DNA of 22,513 nt from Candidatus Aminicenantes bacterium UBA2199. Lineage in GTDB: Bacteria; Acidobacteriota; Aminicenantia; UBA2199. The notes under the pieces are model-generated. The model did not search any database. It worked only from the letters and a program-made list of their open reading frames with translations, and was not told where the DNA came from. Below, one piece after another: positions 1 to 7,683 of the stretch. The stretch's first letter is position 1, and every line of letters begins with the position of its first letter. A program made the translations under genes and the position numbers. The stretch is from the NCBI GenBank assembly GCA_002327965.1, contig DCVB01000035.1, positions 1 through 22,513 on the forward strand. Direction: 5' to 3'.

Positions 1-134
1 GACTTGCCGCAGCCCGAGGGCCCCATGACGGCGACGAACTCGCCTTCCTGGACCGACAGGTTGATCTGGTTGAGCGCCGACGTCTCGACCTCCTCCGTGG
101 TGTAGATCTTTTTCAGGTTCTTGGTTTGGATCAT
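1..134 (-). CDS. ABC transporter ATP-binding protein, N-terminal fragment (MacB/LolD-type)
   Basis: Only the first 44 codons lie in the window; the gene runs off the left edge. The protein starts MIQTKNLKKIYTTEEVETSA and reaches a Walker A motif, GPSGCGK, at about residues 38-44, which fits the ATPases that pair with FtsX/MacB-type permeases for export or lipoprotein release. The ATG at 134 follows AAGGAG at good spacing. It lies 32 bases after the HlyD-type adaptor on the same strand, so the two are probably one operon for a tripartite efflux system, with the permease expected beyond the edge. The family is clear; the exported substrate cannot be told. Confidence 0.85.
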   Translation of the reverse strand, partial: MIQTKNLKKIYTTEEVETSALNQINLSVQEGEFVAVMGPSGCGK

Positions 135-166
135 TTCTTTCTCCTTGTGCGTGTCCGTTCCATGGC

Positions 167-1423
167 TTATTTTAAGACCAGGCGTTCATTGTCGCCGAAG
201 CTGTCGTAACTGGAGGTGACCACCTGCTCGCCGGCGCGCAGGCCGGCGAGCACTTCGAAGGTGTCGGGATTCTGCCGTCCCAGGCGGATCTCCCTCTTGA
301 CCGCGGTCTTGCCGTCGGCTTCCAGCACATAAGCCCAGTTGCCGCCGGTCTTCTGAAAAAAGCCGCCGCGGGGCAGCAGCAGGGCTTCGGAAACGTCGCT
401 GAGCTCCAGGCGGATATGCAGGGTCTGGCCGCGACGGATGCCCGGCGCCTGGCGGCCGGGGAACTCCAGGTCGACCGAGAACTTGCCATCCCTGACCTCG
501 GGATAGACCCGGCTGACCACCATGTTGTAATTGGCTCCGGAAAGCTCGAACTGCCCGGTCTTGCCTTTCTGGACCCGGTCGATGTAGAACTCGTCGATCC
601 CGGCCCGCGCCTTGAAGCCTTCCGGGGCGTCGATCTGCCCCAGGCGCTCGCCGGGGGATTTCGATTGCCCGGGCTCGGCTTCCAGCGAGGTCAGGGTGCC
701 GGTGATCGGGGCGCAGAGGGTCAGGTTGTCCAATTTGCCCTTGGCGACCCGGAGGTTGGCTTCCATGCGCCGGACCGCCTCCTCCAGCTGCCCGATCTGC
801 TGCTGGCGGAAGCTCAGTTCCTTCTGCTGCGATTCGGCGGCCAGCCGGCATTGGTTCCGCAGCAGATCGTATTCGTCGCGGGTATCCTCGAAATCGTTGC
901 GCGAGATGAGTTTTTCCTCGTACAGCGAGCGGTAGCTTTCATACTTCCGCTTCTGCCTTTCCACCTGGAATTCAAGATTGGCGAGGTCCCTTTCCAGGCT
1001 CAGGCGGTTCTGCTCGAACGACAGGCGGGTGTTGCGCAGGTTGTTGATCTGCTGGAACAGCTCCGCTTCGCGGTACATGATGTCCATCAGCAGCGAGGTG
1101 TTGGATAGCTTGAGGATCCTGTCACCCTTTTTGACCGGGGAACCGGCCTCGATGTAGATCGTTTCCACCAGGCCCCCTTCCTCCACGTCCAGGAAGATCG
1201 TCTGCATGGGAAGCACCTCGCCCATGATGGGGATGAATTCCTGGAAGGGGCCGCGCCGGACCGTGGAGATCGTCAGCTTCTCCTTTTCCACGTTGAGCGT
1301 CGAGCGATGGCTCTGGAAGATCAGCATGTAGCCGACCAGCAAAATGAAAAGTCCGGACAGGGAATAGGCGATGATCCTGCGGCGCGGCCATTTCTTCCTG
1401 GCAATGATCTTGTCCATGCTCAT
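167..1423 (-). CDS. HlyD/MFP-family periplasmic adaptor of an ABC efflux system
   Basis: A 418-residue membrane-fusion protein linking an inner-membrane ABC pump to an outer-membrane channel. There is one N-terminal membrane anchor (about residues 17-36) after a basic stretch. Two lipoyl/barrel-sandwich halves (about 75-110 and 235-260, the second with the CAPITGTL motif) flank a long alpha-helical coiled coil (about 115-234) rich in Glu, Gln, Arg and Leu. A beta-barrel and membrane-proximal region follow to the C-terminus. The start used, ATGAGCATGGAC, is preceded by AGAGG at 1433-1437; the second ATG two codons on is a possible alternative. The gene is first in the operon, is followed by the ABC ATPase, and is driven by the sigma-54-like promoter at 1449-1465, so the divergent NtrC-type regulator is its likely activator. 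Substrate unknown. Confidence 0.9.
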   Translation of the reverse strand: MSMDKIIARKKWPRRRIIAYSLSGLFILLVGYMLIFQSHRSTLNVEKEKLTISTVRRGPFQEFIPIMGEVLPMQTIFLDVEEGGLVETIYIEAGSPVKKGDRILKLSNTSLLMDIMYREAELFQQINNLRNTRLSFEQNRLSLERDLANLEFQVERQKRKYESYRSLYEEKLISRNDFEDTRDEYDLLRNQCRLAAESQQKELSFRQQQIGQLEEAVRRMEANLRVAKGKLDNLTLCAPITGTLTSLEAEPGQSKSPGERLGQIDAPEGFKARAGIDEFYIDRVQKGKTGQFELSGANYNMVVSRVYPEVRDGKFSVDLEFPGRQAPGIRRGQTLHIRLELSDVSEALLLPRGGFFQKTGGNWAYVLEADGKTAVKREIRLGRQNPDTFEVLAGLRAGEQVVTSSYDSFGDNERLVLK

Positions 1424-1448
1424 TCGCTGTTACCTCTGCCCAATGAAA

Positions 1449-1465
1449 AGCAACTATGATGCCAA
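1449..1465 (-). promoter_or_regulatory. Sigma-54 promoter of the efflux operon
   Basis: On the minus strand the sequence TTGGCATCATAGTTGCT matches the sigma-54 consensus YTGGCAC-N5-TTGCW. The invariant GG and GC are exactly 10 bases apart. The predicted start of transcription is near 1438, just upstream of the ribosome binding site of the adaptor gene. The divergent gene encodes a sigma-54 activator, which supports the call. Confidence 0.75.
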
Positions 1466-1571
1466 GCAGGCAGGCTGGAATATTGGATAGTTGAGAATCT
1501 CGATAAAACAAGGTAATTTCGGCTCCCTAGCTTGTGAAAACAGCATGTCCGGTCTGCAGTTCGGATTGACA

Positions 1572-1609
1572 TGTCCGCTGCTGGGACAACAGTTGTCCAT
1601 TTCCGGACA
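1572..1609. promoter_or_regulatory. Two TGTCC/GGACA inverted repeats, putative activator (enhancer) sites
   Basis: Two dyads lie in tandem: TGTCC-N7-GGACA at 1572-1588 and TGTCC-N6-GGACA at 1594-1609. Their centres are about 21-22 bases apart, roughly two helical turns. The inner half-sites also form GGACAA-N3-TTGTCC. A further TGTCC half-site is at 1546-1550. They lie about 120-160 bases upstream of the sigma-54 promoter of the efflux operon, the usual distance for NtrC-type enhancer sites. Binding by the adjacent response regulator is inferred. Confidence 0.55.
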
Positions 1610-1675
1610 GTGCTTGGCCATGCAGCTGGCGAGCCGTTGCGTTTTCCCTTGTCAATGGGAACTTCTTGCTGGCTG

Positions 1676-1684
1676 TGCTACAAT
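1676..1684 (+). promoter_or_regulatory. Possible extended -10 promoter of the regulator gene
   Basis: TGCTACAAT is an extended -10 element (TGn followed by TACAAT). It is placed to start a transcript near 1691, about 34 bases before the preferred start codon at 1725. No good -35 element is seen at the usual distance. The call rests on the -10 alone. Confidence 0.35.
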
Positions 1685-1724
1685 GGAAAGGAAATTGCTT
1701 GTGTTCCTTATGGAACAAAAGGCG

Positions 1725-3101
1725 ATGAAAAAGAACTACGGCAGAATACTGATCGTGGATGACGACGCCGACGTGCTTCAGGCGGCGCAGGTCTTTCTCA
1801 AGCAGCATGTCGGATCCATCCGCACGGAAAGGAATCCCACCCTGATCCCGCATCTCCTGGGCCAGGAGGCATTCGACGTCATCCTGCTGGACATGAATTT
1901 CGAGCGCGACCTCAGCAGCGGCCAGGAGGGTTTGTTCTGGCTGAAAAAGATCCTGGCCCTGGATCCCCAGGCCGTGGTGGTCCTGATCACGGCCTATGGC
2001 GACGTCGACCTGGCCGTGCGCGCCATCAAGGAGGGGGCCATCGATTTCGTTTTGAAGCCCTGGCAGAACGAGAAACTGCTGGCCACGGTCTCGGCCGCCC
2101 TGAGCCTGCGCTCTTCCCGTTCCGAGACGGAGAGCCTGCGCCGGCGCCAGCAGCAGCTCAGCGCCGACCTCGATCACCCGTTCCACGACTTCATCGGCTC
2201 GTCGCCGGCCATGCAACAGGTGTTTCAGACGATCGCCAAGGTGGCGGAAACCGACGCCAACGTGCTGATCATCGGCGAGAACGGCACCGGCAAGGAACTG
2301 GCGGCCAGGGCGCTGCACCGGCGCTCGGCCCGTGCCGGCGAGATTTTCATGGCCGTCGACATGGGGGGGATCAGCGAGACCCTGTTCGAAAGCGAGCTTT
2401 TCGGTCACGTCAAGGGCGCTTTCACCGATGCCCGCAGCGACCGCATCGGCCGCATCGAACTGGCGTCGGGCGGGACGCTGTTCCTGGACGAGATCGGCAA
2501 CCTGCCCCTGGGCCTGCAGGCCAAGCTGTTGCGCGTCCTGGAGACCCGGCAGGTGACCCGCGTGGGGGCCAATACTCCCGTCGATGTCGATATCCGGCTG
2601 ATCTGCGCCACCAACATGCCCATCTGCGAGTTGGTGAACCGGGCGCAATTCCGCCAGGACCTGCTGTACCGCATCAACACGGTCGAGATCCACCTGCCGC
2701 CGCTGCGCGATCGGCACGAGGATTTCAAGCCGCTGGTGGAGCACTTCATCGGCCAGGTGTGCCGGAAGTATCACAAACCCCCCAAGACCGTCAGCGCGGC
2801 CGGCTTGAAGAAGCTGGCCGGATATCCCTGGCCCGGAAACATCCGGGAATTGAAGCATGCCCTGGAACGGGCGGTGATCCTGAGCGAGTCGCCCACGCTG
2901 CAGCCGGAAGATTTTCCGCTGTCCCATGCTCCCGAAAGCGCGACGGACCTGGCCATCAAGGACCTGAACCTGGAGCAGGCGGAGGAAACCCTGGTGCGCC
3001 GCGCCCTGAGCAAGCACCAGGGCAACGTCAGCCAGGCCGCCAGGGAGCTGGGACTGACCCGGGCCGCCCTGTACCGGCGCCTTGAAAAATATGGCCTTTG
3101 A
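1725..3101 (+). CDS. Sigma-54-dependent response regulator, NtrC family
   Basis: A 458-residue activator of sigma-54 RNA polymerase. The receiver domain (about 1-125) has the acidic pocket D12-D13, phospho-acceptor D56, T89 and K111. The AAA+ domain carries Walker A GENGTGKE, the sigma-54 contact loop GAFTDA (a variant of GAFTGA), Walker B TLFLDEIG and the downstream FRQDLLYRIN region. A Fis-type helix-turn-helix closes the protein (NVSQAARELGLTRAALYRRL). The open frame extends upstream to 1491, but that part overlaps the putative binding sites and promoter. ATG 1725 begins the receiver domain directly (MKKNYGRILIVDDD); ATG 1710 and 1683 are in-frame alternatives and no start has an ideal ribosome binding site. 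It is followed after 15 bases by its kinase and is divergent from the efflux operon it probably controls. Confidence 0.92.
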   Translation: MKKNYGRILIVDDDADVLQAAQVFLKQHVGSIRTERNPTLIPHLLGQEAFDVILLDMNFERDLSSGQEGLFWLKKILALDPQAVVVLITAYGDVDLAVRAIKEGAIDFVLKPWQNEKLLATVSAALSLRSSRSETESLRRRQQQLSADLDHPFHDFIGSSPAMQQVFQTIAKVAETDANVLIIGENGTGKELAARALHRRSARAGEIFMAVDMGGISETLFESELFGHVKGAFTDARSDRIGRIELASGGTLFLDEIGNLPLGLQAKLLRVLETRQVTRVGANTPVDVDIRLICATNMPICELVNRAQFRQDLLYRINTVEIHLPPLRDRHEDFKPLVEHFIGQVCRKYHKPPKTVSAAGLKKLAGYPWPGNIRELKHALERAVILSESPTLQPEDFPLSHAPESATDLAIKDLNLEQAEETLVRRALSKHQGNVSQAARELGLTRAALYRRLEKYGL

Positions 3102-3116
3102 CGGCCGGGCGGCATC

Positions 3117-4466
3117 GTGAAACTCAGCCGGAATTTCCGCTTCCAGGTGTCCTGGCGGCTGGCGGCGCTCGCCGCCGCGGCGGGATTCTTTTTCTACTGG
3201 CAAACGCGTTTCGGTCTTGGCGTCCCGGCCTGGGCGGCGGTTGCTCTTTTCGCCGCCATGGGCTATTCCCTGTTCCGCTATATCGACCGCTCCAATCTCG
3301 GCCTGTCGCGCTTCCTGCAGTCGGTGCGCTACCATGACTTCTCGCTGTCCCCGGGGATCGAGGGGCTGGGCGGATCGTTCGCCGATCTGAACGCCACCTT
3401 CCGCGAGGTCAGCGGCCAGTTCCAGCGTGCCCGCGAGGAAAAGGAGGAGCAGTACCGCTACCTGCAGACCGTGGTCCAGCATGTGGGGGTCGGCTTGCTG
3501 TCGCTGCGCGACGACGGCGCCGTCGACCTGTTCAACCACGCCGCCAAGCGCCTGCTGCGCGTCCCCCACCTGCGGCATATCGCCGACCTGCCTCCGATGT
3601 TCCAGCCGCTGCGCGCTGAGATCGAGAAACTGGGCTCCGGGGAAAAAACGCTGCTCAAGCTGGATCTCCCCGACGAGGAGCTTCACATCTCCCTGGCCGC
3701 CACCGAGTTCAAGCAGCGCGGGCAGCTCTTCAAGCTGGTCTCGCTGCAGAATATCCAGGTGGAGTTGGAGGAGAAGGAGACCGAGGCCTGGCAGAGCCTG
3801 ACCCGGGTGCTGACCCACGAGATCATGAATTCACTGACCCCCATCGCGTCGCTGGCGTCCACCGCCGCATCGCTGCTGCCCGACGGCGGCGGCGACGACG
3901 CGGCTGCCGCCTTGACGGGGAATCGCGACGTGGCCGAGGCCCTGCAGACGATCGATCGGCGCAGCCAGGGCTTGATGCGCTTCGTGCGCGCCTACCGCAG
4001 CGTCACCCTGATCCCCAGGCCGCAATTTCGGATATTCCCGGTCATGGAGATCTTCCGGCGCACGGAAAAGCTTCTGCAGGAGAAGCTCAACCTCCAGGGC
4101 ATCGCCCTGCGCATCGAGGTGGAGCCGCCCTCGCTGGAATTGACGGCCGACCCGGACCTCACCGAGCAGGTTCTGCTCAACCTGCTGCTCAATGCCCTGG
4201 ACGCCCTTGCGGGGTGGGAGAATCCCCGGATCCGGATGTTTTCGCGCATGAACGAGCGCGGCCGGGTGCTGATCGAGATCAGCGACAACGGGCCGGGGAT
4301 CGCTCCCGAGGCGCGGGAGAAGCTCTTCATCCCCTTTTTCACCACCAAGAAGGAAGGTTCGGGCATCGGCCTGAGCTTTTCGCGACAGGTCATGCGCCTG
4401 CATCGGGGAACCATTTCCGTGCAGTCCCGGCCCGGAGCCGGTTCGGTGTTCGTCCTGCGCTTCTGA
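3117..4466 (+). CDS. Sensor histidine kinase, NtrB/AtoS-like
   Basis: A 449-residue inner-membrane kinase, partner of the regulator just upstream. Two membrane segments (about 11-28 and 35-54) enclose almost no periplasmic loop, so the signal is probably sensed in the membrane or by the cytoplasmic PAS-like region (about 110-215). The phospho-acceptor is H234 in the LTHEIMNSLTPI motif. The ATPase domain has the N-box NLLLNALDAL, the G1 box DNGPGI, FFTTKKEGSGIGLS (F and G2 boxes) and a final GAGSVFVLRF. Translation appears to start at GTG 3117, 15 bases after the regulator stop codon, so the two genes are probably co-transcribed. Kinases with such short periplasmic loops next to ABC export genes often respond to membrane stress or to the exported compound; here that is only inference. 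Confidence 0.92.
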   Translation: MKLSRNFRFQVSWRLAALAAAAGFFFYWQTRFGLGVPAWAAVALFAAMGYSLFRYIDRSNLGLSRFLQSVRYHDFSLSPGIEGLGGSFADLNATFREVSGQFQRAREEKEEQYRYLQTVVQHVGVGLLSLRDDGAVDLFNHAAKRLLRVPHLRHIADLPPMFQPLRAEIEKLGSGEKTLLKLDLPDEELHISLAATEFKQRGQLFKLVSLQNIQVELEEKETEAWQSLTRVLTHEIMNSLTPIASLASTAASLLPDGGGDDAAAALTGNRDVAEALQTIDRRSQGLMRFVRAYRSVTLIPRPQFRIFPVMEIFRRTEKLLQEKLNLQGIALRIEVEPPSLELTADPDLTEQVLLNLLLNALDALAGWENPRIRMFSRMNERGRVLIEISDNGPGIAPEAREKLFIPFFTTKKEGSGIGLSFSRQVMRLHRGTISVQSRPGAGSVFVLRF

Positions 4467-4491
4467 TCCCCCGGATGGCGTCGCGCCCATG

Positions 4492-4532
4492 CCCGTCGGC
4501 CGCGAAAAGAGCCGGATGCCGGCGCTGACGGG
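4492..4532. repeat. Inverted repeat between convergent genes
   Basis: CCCGTC (4492-4497) and GACGGG (4527-4532) enclose a smaller hairpin, GCCGG-ATG-CCGGC (4511-4523). It sits between the ends of the kinase gene and the convergent sensor gene. It could help end transcription from either side, but no T-run follows, so it is not a standard intrinsic terminator. Confidence 0.35.
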
Positions 4533-7433
4533 TCAGTTGCCGTGGACGCGGTTGCGCCCCTGCTGCTTGGTGCGGTACAGGGCCTTGTCGGCGCTGGCGA
4601 TGAACTGGCTGGCCTCGGTGGTGGGCGGCGGGACGATGGAGGCCACTCCCAGGCTGAGCGTGACGACGGCAGAGACCGGCGAGGCGGGATGGGGGATGGC
4701 CAGGTCGGCGAGGGCGGCGCGGATGGCCTCGGCGATGGCCAGCGCCCCCTCGTTCGTTGTTCCCGGCAGCAGCAGGAAGAACTCGTCGCCTCCGGTGCGC
4801 GCGGCCAGGTCGGCCGGGCGCTTGGCCTGGGCACGGATGGCGGCGGCGACCTTGCGCAGGCACTCGTCGCCCTGCTGGTGGCCCAGGTTGTCGTTGTACT
4901 GCTTGAAGTGGTCGATATCGGCGGCGATCAGGGCCAGCGGCTTTTTCTCGCGGCCGGCCACCGCCCATTCCTTGTGGAAGGTCTCGTAGAACGTGCGGTG
5001 ATTGGCCAGGTCGGTCAGCCCGTCATAGCGCGCCAGGTGCTGCAGCTGCAGGGTGCGCTCGTCCACGATGCGCTCCAGCTTGCGCTCGCGCGCCTTGGCC
5101 CGGCGCAGCAGCAACAGGAAGAAGCCGGCCACCAGCAGCAGCGAGCCGAACGCCAGCAATCCCCTGAACAGGGCCGTTTGCGTGAAAAAGGGTTTCAGGA
5201 TGAAGGCAAAGTCGGCGCCCTTGCGGTTCCATACGCCGTCGCCGTTGCCGGCGATGACGCGGAAGGCATAGTTTCCCGGCGGCAGGTTGGTGTAGAAGGC
5301 GGAGCGGCGGTTGCCCGCCTGGACCCAGTCGGCGTCGAAGCCGTCCAGGCGGTAGGCGAAGCGCATCTTGTCCACCAGCAGGAAGCTGATGGCCGTGTAG
5401 TCGATCTCGATGTTGCCCTGGCCCGGCGGTACGATCAGCGGGGCATCCTGTCCGGCGGCGCAGGATTTGCCGTTGATGCGCACCTTCTCGATGGTCACCG
5501 GCGGCTCGACCTGGTTGAGGCGCTGGTGGTCGGGATCGAACATGGCCAGGCCGCGGATGGTGGGGAACCACATGCGGCCCCGGCGGTCGATGCAGCCGGC
5601 GGGAGAGGCGGGGCCGCTGCTTTCGGTGACCTTGATCCCCTCCGACTTGCCGTAGGAGACGCAGGGGATGCGCTGCAGGCGGCCGAGGGCGAAGGCGATC
5701 AGGTCGCCCTTGGCCACGTTGTAGATGCCCTTGTTGCCGTTCAGCCACAGCCGGCCGCGGACATCCTCCAGCACCTGGAAGGCCTGGTCGCTGTACATGC
5801 CGTCGCGGCTGGTGAAACGGTGCATCCGGTCGCCGTGGATCCAGATCAGCCCGGCATGGTCGGTGCCGGCCCAGATATCGCCCTCGGAGTCGGCGTGGAT
5901 GGCCCAAACGGGCTGGTCGGAGATGTCGCCGCCGCCGACGGCGCGAAAGCGTCCTGCCTCCAGCACGGCCAAACCGCCGTTGAACACGCCGGCCCATATG
6001 CGCCCCTGCCGGTCCTCGGCCAGCGAGTAGACGTAGTTGTCGGGAAGGCCGTCGGCAGTGGTGTAAGTCGTGACCCGGCCGTTCTCTATGCAGTAGAGCC
6101 CGCCGCCGTTGCTGCCGGCCCAGACGCGGTTGCGGCCGTCCGCCAGCAGCGAGCGGATGATGTTGTCGGCCAGCCCGGGAACGCGGCTGAAGCGCGTGGG
6201 CCGTGCCGCATCGGGGAGGCGGAAGAGTCCGCCGCCATAGGTCCCCACCCAGAGGGCGCCATCGCGTCCCTGGGCGATCGACCAGACATGCTCGTTGGCC
6301 AGCCCCTGACGGCTGTCGAAGGTCTGCCAGCGTCCCTGGTGGAAACGGGCCAGCCCGCCGCCGACCGTGCCGACCCAAATGGCCCCAAGGCGGTCTTCGA
6401 ACACAGCGCGCACGGGATCGACCGGCAGGCCGTTGCGCGCCCCGTAGCGGATGAACTTGTCCTCCTTCATCTGGATCAGCCCGTCGCGGGTGCCCACCCA
6501 CAGGCTGCCCTCACGGTCCTCCAGGATGGCGCGCCCCGATGTCAATCCGCCCAGCTGCTGGTCCATGACCGAGACCTCGCCGCGCCGGATGCGGTTGACC
6601 GGCTCCTGGTTGGTGCCGATCCACATCACGCCGCGGCTGTCGCGATAAATGGCGCGGATATCCCCCGACGACAACGGCATCCCCAGGGGGGCGAAGCGGC
6701 CGTCCTGCCAGGTGACCACTCCGCCGCCGCTGGTGCCGACCCACAGCCTGCCCTGCGGGTCGAGGAAGAGGGCGCGGATGTCGTCGTGGGGCAGGTCCCT
6801 GCCGGCGTGGAAAACCTCGACCTTGCCGTCGGCGCGCAGGTGGTTCAACCCGCGGCCGGTGCCGACCCAGAGGCCGCCGGCCCCATCCTCGGCCAGGGCG
6901 GCGATGTATTCGGAGGAGAAGCTCCCGTTGGCCTGGACCGGGCGGAAACGGCTGCCCTGCCAGCGGTGCAGCCCGCCGGTGGTGCCGACCCACAGGGCGC
7001 CGGCATGGTCCTGGAAGATGCAGAGAATGGAGATATTGCTCAGGCCGTGCCGCTGATCGAAGCGCTCAAAACCTCCGGGCCCCAGGCGCAGGAGGCCGGC
7101 GGTCGTCCCCACCCACAGGCGACCGTCCCGGTCTTCCAGCAGCGCCTTGATGCCGTTGCTTTCCATTTGCGGCGTATTGCCCTTGTCGAACACGGTGAAA
7201 TCGTGGCCGTCGAAACGGGCCAGTCCTTCGTAGGTTCCCAGCCACAGATAGCCGTCGCGGGTCTGGACCAGGGCCAGCACCGAGCTTTGCGGCAGGCCGT
7301 TCTCGGCCGAATAGGTCTCCACCGTGTAGTCTTCGAGCCGCAGATCGGGATCGAGTGCGGGCAACGGAACCAGGGCGGCGGCGAAGAGCAGAAAAAACGG
7401 CACAATTGTCCGTAAGATCCGACCTTTCAGCAT
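4533..7433 (-). CDS. Two-component-type propeller / Y_Y_Y / GGDEF membrane sensor (diguanylate cyclase)
   Basis: A 966-residue periplasmic sensor joined to a cytoplasmic diguanylate cyclase, which makes cyclic di-GMP from two GTP. After a signal/anchor sequence (about 5-27) come 14 repeats of the type LWVGTxxGLxRF, enough for two seven-bladed propellers. A Y_Y_Y domain follows (about 690-745; FAYRLDGFDADW, FYTNLPPGNYAFRV). A membrane segment at about 756-777 and a basic signalling helix lead to the GGDEF domain (about 801-966). The active-site GGDEF is intact at 881-885. The inhibitory I-site RxxD is present as RPAD at 872-875, five residues before it. ATG 7433 is chosen because GGGAGA lies 7 bases upstream; a TTG five codons earlier would put that Shine-Dalgarno sequence inside the gene. 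The gene stands alone and converges on the kinase. The ligand is unknown. Confidence 0.92.
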   Translation of the reverse strand: MLKGRILRTIVPFFLLFAAALVPLPALDPDLRLEDYTVETYSAENGLPQSSVLALVQTRDGYLWLGTYEGLARFDGHDFTVFDKGNTPQMESNGIKALLEDRDGRLWVGTTAGLLRLGPGGFERFDQRHGLSNISILCIFQDHAGALWVGTTGGLHRWQGSRFRPVQANGSFSSEYIAALAEDGAGGLWVGTGRGLNHLRADGKVEVFHAGRDLPHDDIRALFLDPQGRLWVGTSGGGVVTWQDGRFAPLGMPLSSGDIRAIYRDSRGVMWIGTNQEPVNRIRRGEVSVMDQQLGGLTSGRAILEDREGSLWVGTRDGLIQMKEDKFIRYGARNGLPVDPVRAVFEDRLGAIWVGTVGGGLARFHQGRWQTFDSRQGLANEHVWSIAQGRDGALWVGTYGGGLFRLPDAARPTRFSRVPGLADNIIRSLLADGRNRVWAGSNGGGLYCIENGRVTTYTTADGLPDNYVYSLAEDRQGRIWAGVFNGGLAVLEAGRFRAVGGGDISDQPVWAIHADSEGDIWAGTDHAGLIWIHGDRMHRFTSRDGMYSDQAFQVLEDVRGRLWLNGNKGIYNVAKGDLIAFALGRLQRIPCVSYGKSEGIKVTESSGPASPAGCIDRRGRMWFPTIRGLAMFDPDHQRLNQVEPPVTIEKVRINGKSCAAGQDAPLIVPPGQGNIEIDYTAISFLLVDKMRFAYRLDGFDADWVQAGNRRSAFYTNLPPGNYAFRVIAGNGDGVWNRKGADFAFILKPFFTQTALFRGLLAFGSLLLVAGFFLLLLRRAKARERKLERIVDERTLQLQHLARYDGLTDLANHRTFYETFHKEWAVAGREKKPLALIAADIDHFKQYNDNLGHQQGDECLRKVAAAIRAQAKRPADLAARTGGDEFFLLLPGTTNEGALAIAEAIRAALADLAIPHPASPVSAVVTLSLGVASIVPPPTTEASQFIASADKALYRTKQQGRNRVHGN

Positions 7434-7453
7434 GCAATACTCTCCCAAAAAAC

Positions 7454-7482
7454 AATATATATGAAAAGCAACTCTTTTTCAA
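7454..7482 (-). promoter_or_regulatory. Sigma-70-type promoter of the GGDEF sensor gene
   Basis: On the minus strand TTGAAA (7477-7482), a 17-base spacer and TATATT (7454-7459) make a good housekeeping promoter. The predicted start near 7447 leaves a leader of about 14 bases that contains the GGGAGA ribosome binding site. Confidence 0.5.
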
Positions 7483-7611
7483 GTTTCGGCCCCAGGCCGG
7501 GCGCATGGGCGGAAGATCCCGATCAACCGTGGCTGTTGCACCTGGAATCGCGGGTTTTGACGGCGTACATGCTGAAGTGTCCTGTTTTCATGACAAGTAT
7601 TTGTGGTTTTT

Positions 7612-7628
7612 TTGGCATGTGAAATGCT
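7612..7628 (+). promoter_or_regulatory. Sigma-54-like promoter of the FecR-domain gene
   Basis: TTGGCATGTGAAATGCT has GG and GC 10 bases apart and a near-consensus -24 element; the -12 element is ATGCT instead of TTGCT. Predicted transcription starts near 7639, 45 bases before the ATG. An imperfect dyad, TGTCCTG-N4-CATGACA, lies at 7578-7595. The rest of 7434-7611 shows nothing beyond the divergent promoter. Confidence 0.5.
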
Positions 7629-7683
7629 TATTGATCAGTGGAATTGCGGATCATGCTCCATGAGATGCAATGAAGGAGGCAGC

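Noticed and set aside
1626..1641. A plus-strand sigma-54-like sequence CTGGCGAGCCGTTGCG before the regulator gene
   Set aside because: GG and GC are nine bases apart, not ten, which normally abolishes sigma-54 binding.
1491..1724. Upstream extension of the response regulator to 1491
   Set aside because: It would add 78 residues without domain similarity and would run through the inverted repeats and -10 element; the receiver domain begins at 1725.
1527..3818. A 763-codon open frame on the minus strand across the regulator and kinase genes
   Set aside because: Antisense to two well-recognised genes and without any domain; it also crosses the regulatory region.
4542..7415. A 957-codon open frame on the plus strand opposite the propeller/GGDEF gene
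   Set aside because: It is an antisense shadow of a GC-rich gene: no recognisable domain, composition rich in Ala/Gly/Asp/Val, and the opposite frame has clear repeats and catalytic motifs.
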